A stretch of DNA of 64,000 nucleotides from Hyperoplus lanceolatus. Its lineage: Eukaryota > Chordata > Actinopteri > Uranoscopiformes > Ammodytidae. Position numbers and translations under genes: made by a program. Position 1 is the stretch's first letter. Each line of letters starts with the position of its first letter. Location of the stretch: contig CM049413.1 of assembly GCA_026929865.2 (NCBI GenBank), forward strand, positions 14,280,001 to 14,344,000, written 5' to 3'. Of the stretch, positions 13,901 through 38,552 are shown in pieces. The notes under the pieces are model-generated. The model was given only the letters and a program-made list of their open reading frames with translations, was not told the DNA's origin and did not search any database.

Positions 13901-14787
13901 GTCAGGACACAAGATGGTCAGTGGAGTGTATTATGTGGCGTATCCGTGTTCATTGGTTCTCTGTTCTAATGGACAACCAATAAAAGCCCCTTTTAAAGCC
14001 ACCTATTGTGCATTTTTATTTAAATCTACATTTACAATGTGTATGAGTATAGTGTATCCATGCATGCCTGATTATAGATGTCATAATCAGAAAAGTGTAT
14101 GTGCATTTTCCTATGCTTGTGACTTCTGAGTATACATAACATAACCACTTGTGCTGATTGGCAGGTCATTGACTGACCCCAGCCAGCCAGATATTATAAT
14201 AACGTCATCAAAGCAGCCCCCCCACCTCCCCCTTCCGCTAACAGCGGCTGGCTATAGATCACAATGCTAGCGGGATGATGCTGCACGTCCCTGCAGGGCT
14301 CTCTGTGTTGTTGTTAGTCAGGTTAACATCTTTGGGTTGTGCTTTCTCCCTGCAGAACTAGCAAGTGTAAGTGGTTTTCACCACTAAAAGTGCATTTTGT
14401 CGATTCTTTTGTACTCGTATGATTGGTGCCCAGAAAAGAATCTCGCAAAAAAAATTACACAATGTAGTGTTTTTTTGTTGCAGCAATAACTCCTGGTTCA
14501 TTTCCAAAATGGTGCACTAAAAAGCCAGCAACAACTTTCACTGTTTGGATTAGACTCCAGTCATCACTTTCTTCTCTCCTTTGAGTTTCCTGCAGTGCCT
14601 CACAGCTTGAAGGAATTCTCTCCCCCTTAAAAACTGGATTATTTATTATGGTAGAAATGCCTCCGGGCTCTCCTCTGAGAAGATTCCTGGGGGCTATTTT
14701 TTTCAGGTATTGGTATAATGAAACTGAAGCACTGCTCCTCTGTTGATACTCATTCTCTGTTCAACAGCTTGTACGACAGATGAAACT

Positions 14788-14789
<2 letters not shown>

Positions 14790-14840
<51 letters not shown>
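14790..14840. repeat. (CA)n microsatellite
   Basis: About 25 CA units, uninterrupted. Confidence 0.95.
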
Positions 14841-14843
<3 letters not shown>

Positions 14844-16024
14844 GCTGGCTGTAAGTACGCTTCCCTGTAGTGTCAGGTAGGGTCTCTGCCTTAGAAGCAG
14901 CAAGGGCTCATATTGGATTCCTTCTCTTGGCTACTTGGCTCTAGTTTCTTGCATGAAAGGTTACGCCACGATGGGGCTTGTGGTTAGGTCTCTGTGTGTG
15001 TTTTTTTCTTGTGTGTGTACAGCTGTGTGAGGGTTGAATATGGATTTTTTTTGCCTTTTCATTCCCCCCAAAACACATTCCTTTTTTCAAATGGCTTTTC
15101 CAGTCTGTTATTTTCTATGGCATGAAAACACAGGACAGACACAGCCATACTGATTGTTTCTCTTCCAGGGCTTCTGTTTTCTTTCATTAAAGACAGAAAG
15201 CGCCCGAGAGAAAGAGGAGGAAGACATGCATAAGACAGTGCAGTTGTAGTCCTTGGCTTGCTCTCCTTTGTTTTCTAAGGTGAAAAAAAGAAAGAAAGAT
15301 TCTCTGAGCTTTTGTGTTTGTGGTATCTATCAAGTAGGGGAGAACGGGGGAATCTGAGGCATCGGGTAATGTGAGCCACCCCCTGTATCTAGGCAACGGA
15401 AAACATTTGAGGTCATGTGAGATAGTATATGTTTTCAAGCCCCTCTCATTTCCCCATGGCCCTGAAAGAGAGGACCTCATGGTGCTGTGGTAAGCATGTT
15501 TTTTTCACCAAAATAGGTATTTTGCATGTAAAAGTACATTTTCTTGCTGTCAACTTAATCAACTGTTGTGCCAAAGCAAACGTATTCACGTAGAAAAACT
15601 TCTATCATACGTGTTGATGAACTTCCAACATATCGTCACCCTCTTAAAATAATGGCCTAAGTCATATTTTCAAGTTGTTCAGAAAACAGAAAAAACTGAA
15701 CCATATATAGAGTATATGATATTTATGAATAATTTCAAACAAAAAGGTTATGACAATAGATGACTATTGATATACAAATAAGGATGTCAGTCAATTGTGT
15801 AACATGAGAGGATAAAATGACTTAGGCCAATTTATGAACATACCTTTGCGATTTACGCAATTTTTAACCTGACTTGGGCCAAATTAATTCTGGGATAAGT
15901 GAGGCAAAACAGTGCATTTCTTTTTTTCCCCAACTACTGTAACATACCATGAGGAAGGGTATGCCACAAACATTTGAATATGCTAGTGGAGCACACATAG
16001 ACTCATGAGACAGAGGGAAGTTTG

Positions 16025-18162
16025 GCTGTGAATGGCACCATTAATCCACTCTACCGACGCAAGACTACAGACCCGGCACCCCACAGCTCTCATGATATTC
16101 AACAGAGACTTCAATCATGTCTCCCTCTCCAAAACTCTGACCAGCTTCACACAGTATGTGAAATGTAAAACCAGAGGAAATAAAATCCTGGACTTGCTTT
16201 ATGCCAATGTGAGGGAGGCATACAGCTCCTCTCCCCCCCCACCCCTCGGCCAGTCTGACCACAACCAGATACACCTTACACCTGTGTACAAGCCTGTAGT
16301 AAGCAAGCAGCCGGCTACCACCAGGACTGTGAAGGTGTGGTCTAGAGAGGCTGAGGAGGCCCTGCAGGACTGCTGCCAGAGAACAGACTGGGATCTGTTC
16401 CTGGAGGACCACGCAGGTGACATTGAGGGACTCTCCCATTGCATTACAGATTACATCAGGCTCTGTGAGGACAGCGTTGTAACCATCAAGAAGGTCCGCT
16501 GTTTTCCTAACAACAAACCCTGGATCAATAAGAACATTAAAAACCTACTCAACAGGAAGAAGAGGGCTTTCATGGCAGGAGACAGAGAGGGGGTAAAATC
16601 AGTTCAGAAGGAACTGAGAAGGGAACTAAAGGCGGCCAAAACATGCTATAAGGAGAGGCTGGAGGGCAAGCTCGAAAGGAACAGTGCCAAGGAGGTTGGG
16701 ATGGGATGAAGAAGATCACGGGACACAAACTGCCAGGTCCAGCTGTGGCGGGCGTAAATGAACGTGCTAATGAGCTGAACCTATTTTTCAACAGGTTTGA
16801 CTCAAACCCCTGCCCCAGTGAGCTCAGCAGGTCAGTCTGTGCCCCCTCCTCCACCTCCCCTCCCTCCCCTACTTCCCCTCCCTCTCCCCTGTCTTTCCCC
16901 CTCCTCCCTCCCTTGTTACCAGTCTTGTCATCACATCAAGCCAGGTGAGGCGGAAGCTATCAAAGCTCCAGAGGAATAAGGCAATGGGTCCGGACAACAT
17001 CAATCCCAAGGTGCTTAAAGCGTGTGGCGGACAGCTTGCTGTAGTGTTCCAACACCTCTTCAACCTTTCCCTGAGGCTGAAGAAGGTGCCCCAGCTGTGG
17101 AAGACCTCCTGCATTGTTCCGGTGCCTAAGATAGCTCGCCCCAGCTCTCCCAACTATTACAGGCCAGTGGTGCTGATCTCACACATCATGAAGACCTTCG
17201 GAAGACTCGTTCTACATCACCTTAAGCCCCAGATGTGTGACTCCATGGACCCACTGCAGTTTGCGTACCAGGCCCAACTCAGCGTGGACAGCGCCATCAT
17301 TTACCTGCTGCACAGGGCTTACTCACACCTGGAGAAGCCGGAGAGCTCAGTGAGAGTCATGTTCTTCGACTTCTCCAGTGCGTTCAATACCATCCAGCCT
17401 CCCCTGCTTGAGAAGAAGCTCTCAGCAATGCAGGTACACCCCCGACATGGTGGCCTGGATTGGTGAATACCTTTCCAGCAGGCCACAGTACGTGCGGCTG
17501 CAGAGCGGCCTGTCAGATGTTGTGATGAGCAACACTGGCGCATCCCAAGGAACAGTACTTTCACCCTTCCTCTTTACCATCTACACCTCTGACTTCAGCT
17601 TCAACTCTGGAACTTGCCATCTCCAGAAATTCTCAGACGACTCTTCCATCGTGGGCTGCATCAGGGAGGACGGGTACAGAGGTGTGGTGGAGGACGTCAG
17701 ATGGGCAGAGGAGAATCACCTCCAACTCAACATCGGCAAGACCAAGGGGCTGGTGGTGGACTTCCGCTGGAAGAGGAAGCCCCCAACCCCTATTACCATC
17801 CAGGGGGTTGATATAGAGACGGTGGATTCGTATAAATTCCTTGGAGTACACATCAACAATAAACTGGACTGGTCAGACAACACAGAGGCCCTCTACCGGA
17901 AGAGTCAGAGCAAACTCTTCTTCGTCAGGAGACTCAGGTTGTTTGATGTGTGTGGCAGGCTACTAAGGACATTTTATCAGTCTGTGGTAGCCAGCACGCT
18001 GTTCTTCGCTGGGGCATGCTGGGGAGGAGGCATCAAGGCTGGGGAGTCGAACAGACTCAACAAGCTGGTGAGGAAGGCCAGCTCGGTTGTGGGACTTGAA
18101 CTGGACAGTCTGGAGGTGGAGAGGAGGATGATCTTATCTTATCTTATATTTTCTTATCTTAT
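16025..18162 (+). pseudogene. broken LINE (L2/CR1/Rex1-like) with partial endonuclease and reverse transcriptase
   Basis: The frame at 16032-16709 encodes the end of an APE-type endonuclease (FNRDFNHVSL where GDFNH is expected, and the catalytic SDH in GQSDHNQ) and the linker. The frames at 16945-17466 and 17378-18140 encode the reverse transcriptase: FDFSSAFNTI (motif A), GASQGTVLSPFLFTIYTSDF (B), FSDDSSIVG (C, where FADD is usual), NIGKTKGLVVDF (D) and YKFLGVHINNKLDW (E). The RT is split by a +/-1 shift near 17430 and the junction near 16710-16945 is also out of frame, so it is dead. The 5' end (most of EN, ORF1) is missing. After VERRM the sequence jumps to a TCTTA-rich tail (18130-18162). 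Confidence 0.85.
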
Positions 18163-18560
18163 TAATGCACACAATAAGGGTGCATTAATTAATGGTTATT
18201 TAATGCTTAATAAGCATTAATCAATGCTAAGTTAATGTTGTATAAGCATCAATTTAGCATTGAAGGTGGGTTAAGTTGATCGTCTTTGTTAAAATTCCCT
18301 AGCCTAGGTGTATTAACAAGATTTGTCAGTGCTCACACAGTATGGACCGGTAGCAGATTGGGAGGAGATATTAATGTTGACAAAGTGATTTGTCAACAAA
18401 CATTCTCAATAATCATTTACCACACATTTTACTTAACTGCTTAACTAAGATATTAAGCATGAACTAAGCATTACGTGAATAATCATGGTAATTAAACATA
18501 AACTTACTGTTAATGCTGATTAACCCCCTAACCCTAAACCTTATTGTAAATGTTTACCAT
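18163..18560. repeat. AT-rich repeat with TTAATGCTTAATAAGCATTAA palindrome nearby
   Basis: Directly after the LINE tail comes a stretch with repeated AATGCTTA/TAAGCATT words, a 20-bp palindrome near 18199-18220, and a short telomere-like CCCTAACCCTAAACC at about 18526. These words are common in fish interspersed repeats. It may belong to the 15629-18854 element. Confidence 0.4.
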
Positions 18561-20655
18561 ATTTGGTTATAATTTCATATAAAATATATTTTTTTTACAA
18601 ACCACCGCCATTTTGAAACGCTTATAAAATTGCCTAAGTCACTCCGTCTAGTGACTTAGGCTAAATAAAATGGCCTAATTCACACTCTTGACATAGGCCA
18701 TTACACTAAAGGGGTGATATCTCATGATCCGTTCAACTGAGGATGCTGAGAGTTTTACCAGAGGTGGCCAGCATCACAAGGAGCTGATTTAGGCAAGAAA
18801 ATCATTTTGGCAAAAAAGTGACTTAGGCCATTATTTTAAGAGGGTGATGATATGAAATCATGTGATGCTGATAACTGAAGATTAGCCTGAAATGCTGAGA
18901 GGTAGTTTTTTCTCAAATTGTGGTGGTGGGGGAAAGTGAGCCAAATGCTGTGGGGGAAAGTGAGCCACTGTCTCACTTTCCCCCACCATGAGACACAAGT
19001 TAAGTTTAGTCTTAAACATATTTTAATGTAATATTACATGACATATGTTTTATTTTAATGTCATAAACATTGTAGAAAAGCCATCATGCCAAGGAAATAC
19101 ACCAGGAAGACGACCTGGGGCAACCACACGGAAAGAGCACCTTCTCATCTTTCCCTGTAACCTTTCTGGGGTGGAATGTAGAGTAGGCCTAGTTGTAGAG
19201 TATTGTTGTAGACAGGCTGATGTTATAATCCAGTTGGGTCTTCTCCTGGGTTGTGTGTTCTGAGTCTTAGGCTGTTCTTGCTGGTTCTGATTTTCCTATG
19301 CTTTGACCCCCAGACACTAGCTGGCTCTAAGGGTCCTGTGTTCTGACCCCCAGACTTTGTTCTAATCTAACTGGTTCTATTTTTCATTTGAATCTTATTA
19401 AAACCTTTTGAATTATAATATGTTGTATTTGATTTTGTTCAGAGTTACTTTCAAGTGTTTAGAAAATTTGCTTTGCTTAATTGACCAAACCCCATCATTC
19501 TTTTACTAGTCCGACATTAGTTCTGGAATGTGTGGCTAGCTTTCAGGATTCTTACTGTTACAATATGTGTTGTTATGGTAGTTTCAGAGTGGACAAAGTA
19601 AGTGGATCAGTTTACCCCACAGCTGGGGTAAAGTGAGCCACATGACAACTTTTTTTAAAACAATCATATTTTCACTGCCCTTTGTCTTGAAAAAATTCTG
19701 CTAATGCCCATTTCTAGGAAACATCCTGAATTAATGGGAAATGTGTAAATTTGAGTGATAAATCATTTTAGCTCGGTTAGAAGGGAGCTAATGTAAAAAG
19801 TGGGTCAGATTACCCCGTTCTCCCCTATTTAGGAATGAAGTGTGTCCTAAAAGGGGAAGAATGGATGGTTTACTCCGCTCATATTTTCTACTTGTGATCT
19901 GGGTTTGCACTAAACAGGTTCTTCATACCGTTTGACTTCAAGGTTTTGACATAATTACATATATATATGCGGCATAGTGGAGCAATAGACTGGAAGAACA
20001 CTGGAATTAAAATGGATGCAAGTGCAAGGAATGTGCCGGAGCTCTGAATACTACATGAAAGCAAGTTCGACTTTCCTTTGTAAGAATAAGAATCTGTTTT
20101 TGTCCGTACAAGGGATTGATGCTTTAAATGTTTTGTTTGATCCAAATGATTAAGCAAACATAACAAAATAAACACACATGTAGCACAAAATGTTATTATT
20201 TTTGACTATTGCTGAAGCTATGAATTGCAAAAATGATAAGTTGATAAATCAGTAGGTACTTTGTTCAAGTCTGTTGACAGCCAAATTTGGTTTTTCCGTT
20301 GATGGCTACAGCTTCCCATTTGCGAAGAGATGCTTTCCTTTTCTTTCTTTTGTTGTTGCAGCTTTTCAATTTGAAGATGTAATAATAAATAATGGATCAT
20401 CTGCTTTGGGCTGGATCAAACCGCTATTAGCCATGACTTACCTGATTTACATGAAGTACAGATTCCTTATCAGTGCAAATTTAAAATGACTTCGTTCAGC
20501 AGCTGCCCTCATGAGTTGTTTAGTCCCAGCCACCTGTTATCATGCGTTGGTCATACTTAAGTGATAACAGCTGACCCTGAACTTTTACTTTGACTTCATC
20601 ATCATCTTCATTTACATCCAGAACAATTACAAGTGTCAGGTATATCACATCACAA

Positions 20656-20718
20656 CACACACGCACGCGCACACACACACACACTGACACACACACCACT
20701 CACTCACTCACTCACTCA

Positions 20719-20751
<33 letters not shown>
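20656..20751. repeat. compound CA/ACTC microsatellite
   Basis: CACGCACGCG-type start, then CA, (CACT)n and CA again. Confidence 0.85.
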
Positions 20752-20752
<1 letters not shown>

Positions 20753-21206
20753 GGCAGCTTCATACGCCTCTAGAGTATTTTTTAAAATCTCTCTCTACCT
20801 CCCTACCACCATAAATAGCGCTGATGGGTAGAAGGGAATGTTACCATGGCGACACAGTGCTGTGGCAGCCGGTAATTATTCTGGTGTAAGTGCCAGCGGA
20901 GGCACGCGCGCTCGCTTGGCACACAGTGGCAGATAGTGACACCTGGACACGATGCCTCTGAGACGAGAGACCCAGCCAAACATTTATGAGGCGTTTGTCA
21001 CTTCGAGGGGGGAAAAGACCTTAAGACAGTTTCATCAGATGTAGTTAGCAATGTGGATTTGAAGAAATGTGCAGCAATATCAGGAGGTCAATGTTAAAGT
21101 CTCATCAAGCAAGGGTGTCGGTTCACCTTCATTTATAACCCTGGAGTAACGGAAGATTCAGAGGTTTGACAGCAAGTTTATGGATTGAAACACCATAGTG
21201 AGGGGA

Positions 21207-21218
21207 GTGTGTGTGTGT

Positions 21219-21273
<55 letters not shown>
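21207..21273. repeat. (GT)n microsatellite
   Basis: About 32 GT units with one GG interruption. Confidence 0.95.
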
Positions 21274-21274
<1 letters not shown>

Positions 21275-21417
21275 CACGATGCATGAAGGATGCAGTAAAT
21301 AGCATGTGTTATATGATACAAAACATAGATGATGTCACCTGGTTATTATCCTCTCAGTTACATGGACAGACTGGTCAATGAAGTGGATGTTCTGTGTGAG
21401 AGAGTATGAAAGAACCA

Positions 21418-21535
<118 letters not shown>

Positions 21536-21789
21536 AGAGGTTGCATGCTTCCTGCTGTCCATTATGTATTTGATATGGGTATCAAAAAACACAAACATAC
21601 TCGCAACTCACTCCCTCGCCACTCTCCCACTCACACACTCGCCTTTTCCACTTTCATGCCCACACACACACACCTCAACACCACCCTCCGAGGGTAATGT
21701 TCAGCTCAGTGTGCTTTACTTCCACCAAACACTAATCCCCTCCCTCCCTTCCTCCCTTCCCTGGTTTTGTTTTATCTCCTGTCTTCCAG

Positions 21790-21825
21790 GCGAGGCCAAC
21801 CTGACTAATCATCCAAGGTGTCAAG
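21790..21825 (+). other. pag1: possible pag1 5' untranslated exon
   Basis: A 36-nt stretch lies between a good acceptor (polypyrimidine tract, then CTTCCAG) and a strong donor (CAAG|GTAAGG). It is 2 kb upstream of the first coding exon and in the right orientation. PAG1 in mammals has non-coding 5' exons, so this could be one. There is no coding evidence, and two splice-like signals can occur by chance; only RNA reads could decide. Confidence 0.25.
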
Positions 21826-22294
21826 GTAAGGTTGTGTTGTGCCTCTCACCAGCCTCTCTACACTGATAGCAACCTGAGCCCCGGTGTATTTTCCGCTCGA
21901 GAAAAAAAAGAAAAAGCAAACCGGCGTCTCCAACAAAAACAGGAATTCCTCTGCGTCCTTTGAAGAACAAGGTTAAAATTGGCTCCTGTGGCTCCTTGTG
22001 ATTCGCCCCAAAAAAACTTCCCCTCTCCTGCCAGAAGACTAGAGACTCTCCACCCTCCCCTGTTTGCATTAGCATATAGGCGAGCAGAGAGTCTCACAAT
22101 GGAGTTTTTCACCAGGGGCACAAAATAACCACATTACTGCAGGAGTTCTGCTCATGCACCTACAGTATACCAAGTAGAAAGAGACAGGGGAAGATGGATA
22201 GATAACATATCTTTGACACTGTCTGTCTCCTGATCCCTGCCGTAGCTGTCTAGCAGGCTGATTGAAAGTAGAAGGGCATGCAAAGCAGGATAGA

Positions 22295-22303
22295 TAGACA
22301 TAC

Positions 22304-22379
<76 letters not shown>

Positions 22380-22388
22380 GGATGGATG
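22295..22388. repeat. (GATA)n tetranucleotide array
   Basis: About 20 GATA units ending in GATG units. Confidence 0.95.
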
Positions 22389-23400
22389 CTCACTGTCTCT
22401 CCCTGTCAGTCATCCATGCATCTCACTTCTTTCCAGCATCTTTTCTATTCCGGGCCCAACATTGTCTGCTCCTCCAAGTCCCATCTTGCAGTCCTTACAG
22501 GCACAACCTTGCAAACCTTCCCCTCTGCGTTTATAGTTAAATAGTTTTTTTGAGGCTCGGATATACAAGCAAGCCCAGGTTAATCCCTGCCGCCGTTAGT
22601 AAGATCGCCACAGTGCCATACATCAGCCGTGATTCCATCAGGAGTTCCATCAGTTCTGTGTAAGCAAACTTTGGCTGTTAGACAGAGACGTGACGAGGGT
22701 GCTTATGATGTGCGCAGAGCTCCAGACACCAGTTGTGAGGGGCCACTGCAGCAGACTCTAGGCAGAGTCACCGGCTGCACTGCAGTCTGACTCTGCCATG
22801 TGCTGTCACCTGCTGGCCATGTGTGTTCATAGTATCCACTTGAGCTGCTGTTTAATAAGTAGAGTTGACATGACAATTATGAAAACCCTTTAGTTTTTAG
22901 TGATGTGTGTTAATGTGTAAAGTGATCAAGGGGCCAGGACACTTCAGGACCCGTGTAAAAAAATTGATTTTAGAGTGTCAGACTAGTAAAATATTGGATT
23001 TAAAGATATGAAATGTTGTTTTTACTTTCAGCAGTGGTCAGATTGACATTTACAGTATATGTTTATTACTCATCGGCGATCGCATACAACCAGGGAATGA
23101 TTCGTGCTTTTCTTTATTGCATAAAGCAACTGCACCTCAATCAAGAAAATTCTCTATGTTTGCTTGACTAAGATGACAGTTGGCACAATTTGGCTGCTTA
23201 TTATCCTTCTGTAAATTGTTCTCATCCTCAACCAACAATGATCATTTTAGGATGTGGTGAAAAAAGTGAAACTGCGTATACAATGTCACATAAGGCCTTA
23301 TGATGTGCTGCATCCACACTGATGATTTGCTCTAAGCTGTCGTGTGTCTTTTTTCAAAGAAGAATTGATCTAATAAAGAAAAAGGATTTGCTTCGAAACG

Positions 23401-23799
23401 CTTTTATTTCCTTAGAATGAGCCTTTTAAGAGCGGGGCTTGGCACCATGGAGGCCGCCACTTTGCACTGCCATAATTCTACAGTAGCACAGAATGGACAA
23501 ACTTAATGACCATATGCATTTTTAAAATGAGTGTCCTGGGGAAATGCACCTGTTGGAAGACCAAGAAGAAGTGCTATAGAATAAATTACTAAATACATCT
23601 GCACCTCATCATTTGATATTGTGGAAAAACTTGAGACAGTGGTGGATGATGCCATCTTTAGTAACTAGATTATTTTCCTTGAAGGCCATTGTAGCTTCTG
23701 TTATTATTCAAAAGCGGAGGGGTTACTAAGGGAGCGTTGCATTCTAAAGCTTTCAGGATTGGTGCCACTAAATATTCAGATATTACACACTGCACTTTT
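23401..23799. mobile_element. MITE-like teleost repeat ending before pag1 coding exon 1
   Basis: The sequence TTAGAATGAGCC, then GGAGGCCGCCA and TTCTACAGTAGC, is one I recognise from interspersed repeats in many fish. The right end reads TTACACACTGCACTTTTAA (CACACTGCACYTTTAA is the usual terminus) and lies 41 nt upstream of the exon acceptor. The left end is not clear. Recognition is from memory; a repeat library would settle it. Confidence 0.5.
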
Positions 23800-23884
23800 A
23801 ACGTGTGTGCGTTTTGTTTTGTCTTCTTTTTTCTGTGCAGCCGCCACCTGTCCAATGTGCTCTCCTGCCACAGTGTGATGCGTC

Positions 23885-35950
<12,066 letters not shown>

Positions 35951-36332
35951 GGTCCAATCACAAGCGCTCCCTTCTGTGACATCATCCAGGCAGAGCTGTT
36001 AGTAGTGCTTGGAACCCTGCTACCTAGCATGCTTTTGGTGCATGACTTTTGGTGGGAGGAGGGTGTATTATCCAACATCAGAGCATGAGTGTCCTCTTTA
36101 CAAAGCTTGGGTACGGTTAATCCAGTCTTACATTATTATTTTTTAAATGGATCAACCAGGGTGAATGTGATTGGTACTGGTTAGGCCTCTACTAGAAGAT
36201 GAACTTTAGGACCTCAGTCATCGGGGCATTTATGGTGTGCAAGAGTGCACTTTTGCGTCATCAGTTAATTCCATTTTGTTTGTCATCTTGACATACATTG
36301 ATTGTGACAAAGATCAAATGAAGAAAGTATCA

Positions 36333-36338
36333 AATAAA
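36333..36338 (+). promoter_or_regulatory. pag1: proximal polyadenylation signal AATAAA (pag1)
   Basis: A canonical hexamer lies 383 nt after the stop codon. If used, it would give a short 3'UTR. Usage cannot be judged from sequence. Confidence 0.35.
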
Positions 36339-38454
36339 TATCCAATCACAGCACACTTGCCGAATTTGAAGGGAGTTAGCTGAGGACTTTATCAGTGCCT
36401 GTGATATAGTAAAAGACAACCAAGAATTCAGTGCCATATAATCATGAAATTCATGGGCTTACTTGTACATATGAAGGTAACATTATTGGTTTGGCCCTTC
36501 TGCAGCTGCTAGTGACTTTCTGGCTTCTCCCATGTGACTTGATTTCATGTTTTCTTGAGGTGTGAGATTGTGTATATCTAGGTTATTCTTTGTCAGGTTG
36601 GTAGCATCTCCACTTTGCATTCTCTGCTTGAATGGGTTTCTAAGCATGAAAAAGCAAAATCTGTGACAAAACCCTCTTGTAAAAAAAAAACAAGCATAGA
36701 ATTTCAATGACTACACCATTGAATAGGAATTATGGCTTTTTGAATGCTAAGTACACGTTGTTTTGGTCAAAGCTATGTATACTCTGCAAACGTGTGGGAT
36801 CCACATATCACAGGACAGTAAAACTACTCATCTGCCGAAACCAAAATGGGGAGTAGAGACGGCAGGCGTGTCACACATACTCGCAGTTTCACAATACATT
36901 TTGAAAGCATTTTTTTTTTTAGATGTTTCAAAAATTTTTTTTTTGTGAAATTCATATTTATAAGAAGATGCATATTGTGGTTTAATTGTGAAATGTAACA
37001 GTATGTTTGTGAGAAAACGAAATAATGGAGATTCGTAGAACTTTCCAGCATTTTTATGAAGATACTAAAAGGAAGCGAGTTGTGAAGTAATGACCGTTGT
37101 AAAGGTACGCTTTCCCCTGACTTTGTTTTTCATTATTTGAAAAACATACATATGTTTTTTATTTTTTTTATCATTTTGCACAAGGAATCAAAAACAACTC
37201 CCAAAAGACTTGTGATGTCATAAAATAACCAAACTTGCATTATTAATGCTAAAATCTATCGATCAATGTATTTTTTTGGTTGTCGTGTTTTTTTAAGCCT
37301 AGTATATACACTTGGTACAGTATACAGTCTTCAGTTGGCATCCAATAGCACAATGTTTTGATATCATGGTACTGCATTTATATAAAGCTTATCAAAAGCA
37401 TTGTCACAATCCAGTTACATCTCTGCACAATTTGAATATGTAACGCTTTTTGAATTACTAGAAGCACTCTGAGGAAAAAAAACATTCGCGTGTGTTTTGT
37501 AGCTTGTGCTGACGACATGCCAACAGAGGCTTGTATATAGTTAGAGCACTATTTTAACCAACTGTAACTCGCTGGAAGTTGTATGTAAGATTTTACTTAT
37601 TTGTACAATGTCCAGAGTGGTATCATTTTAGAATAAGTCTGTTAAGAGCACTGATGTCTGCCTCGTTTTAAGGAAAACTGAAACCCTGTTGTTCAATGGC
37701 TTTTTAGCTTGTGTTGTTACTCAATGTTGAAATGGCTTATTTTTTTTAAGAGAGAGGTCACCAATCCAATGTCAGAAATATGGTACAATGTTCTTGGTAC
37801 ATGCATTAGAAGAAACAGTTAAGTGTGGTACTTTTTTTATTTAAAAAGAATTCTGAATTTATGTATCAATACTGTTGTTTGATGTTTGTTTTCAAATGAA
37901 CAGGGCCAATGTGTTTGTGCTGTAAATATCCCTTTTCACTGCTACAGTATCTCCAGTCCACTCTTTGCAGATTTTTTTTTTTTTTTGCATTATCCGTTTA
38001 CCCCCACATCGAAAACATTTCAGCATTATAGAATCTACAGCCTCTGTCCATGTTTCATTAGACGTGTAGGAGCTTGTTGTTGGTAGCTTAGCGCAGGCTA
38101 GCTGTGTTTGTCTGACTGTAATTTAATTAGCAAATGATATCAGACTTTTGAAATGTTTTTACATCTCACAGCAATGCTCTAGGGGAAAGAGGTTTTTAAA
38201 TTCCATCCACTCAATGACAAATGAAGCTCTTTGAAAAAAAAATATGGTTAAAGGCTTAATTTCTGCAAAAAGGCAATTATCATTGTTATTTACACTCCCA
38301 ACAAAAACAAGAACAATATTTCTTCCCAGTGTTCTGTCTGTGTATCAGCTGGGGGCCATCATTTAGACATAATGGTGTTCATAGAATGCTATAAATGACC
38401 TCTAAGGAAATGATCTGTCAAAGGGGGTGTTTTAGTGCCAAATCTAATCAGGAC

Positions 38455-38455
<1 letters not shown>

Positions 38456-38550
<95 letters not shown>
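38456..38550. repeat. (CA)n array in pag1 3'UTR
   Basis: About 47 uninterrupted CA units. Confidence 0.95.

Positions 38551-38552
<2 letters not shown>

Larger units (their letters stand above)
15629..18854. mobile_element. second inverted-repeat element nested inside the pogo-like element
   Basis: A 36-bp inverted repeat with one mismatch bounds it: the left copy at 15629-15664 and the right copy at 18819-18854, with core CACCCTCTTAAAATAATGG. The motif TGACTTAGGCC or its complement recurs inside near both ends (15653, 15819, 18632, 18650, 18821), a pattern typical of transposase-binding subterminal repeats. About 1.1 kb remains after subtracting the LINE. No coding sequence of its own is seen. 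Family unknown; the exact target duplication is not clear. Confidence 0.55.
15337..19825. mobile_element. pogo-like DNA transposon remnant carrying two nested insertions
   Basis: The ends are inverted repeats, GGGGAGAACGGGG then AATCTGA, at 15337 and, as complement, ending at 19825. TA lies at both borders (15335-15336, 19826-19827), as expected for the Tc1/mariner/pogo superfamily. A subterminal motif, GGGGWAAGTGAGCCA, recurs at 18928, 18952 (and inverted at 18972) and 19625, with a variant near 15366. On the + strand a short frame at 19086 starts MPRKYTRKTTWG, which resembles the N-terminus of pogo-type transposases, and stops after 24 codons. The element is interrupted by the 15629-18854 element. 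Superfamily assignment is inference. Confidence 0.6.

Noticed and set aside
13990..14490. Possible MITE with ends near CACCTATTGTGC and TACACAATGTAG
   Set aside because: The inverted match is short and imperfect, and no target duplication is seen.
18520..18550. Interstitial telomeric repeat (CCCTAACCCTAAACC)
   Set aside because: Only two imperfect units, and the stretch belongs to an AT-rich interspersed repeat.
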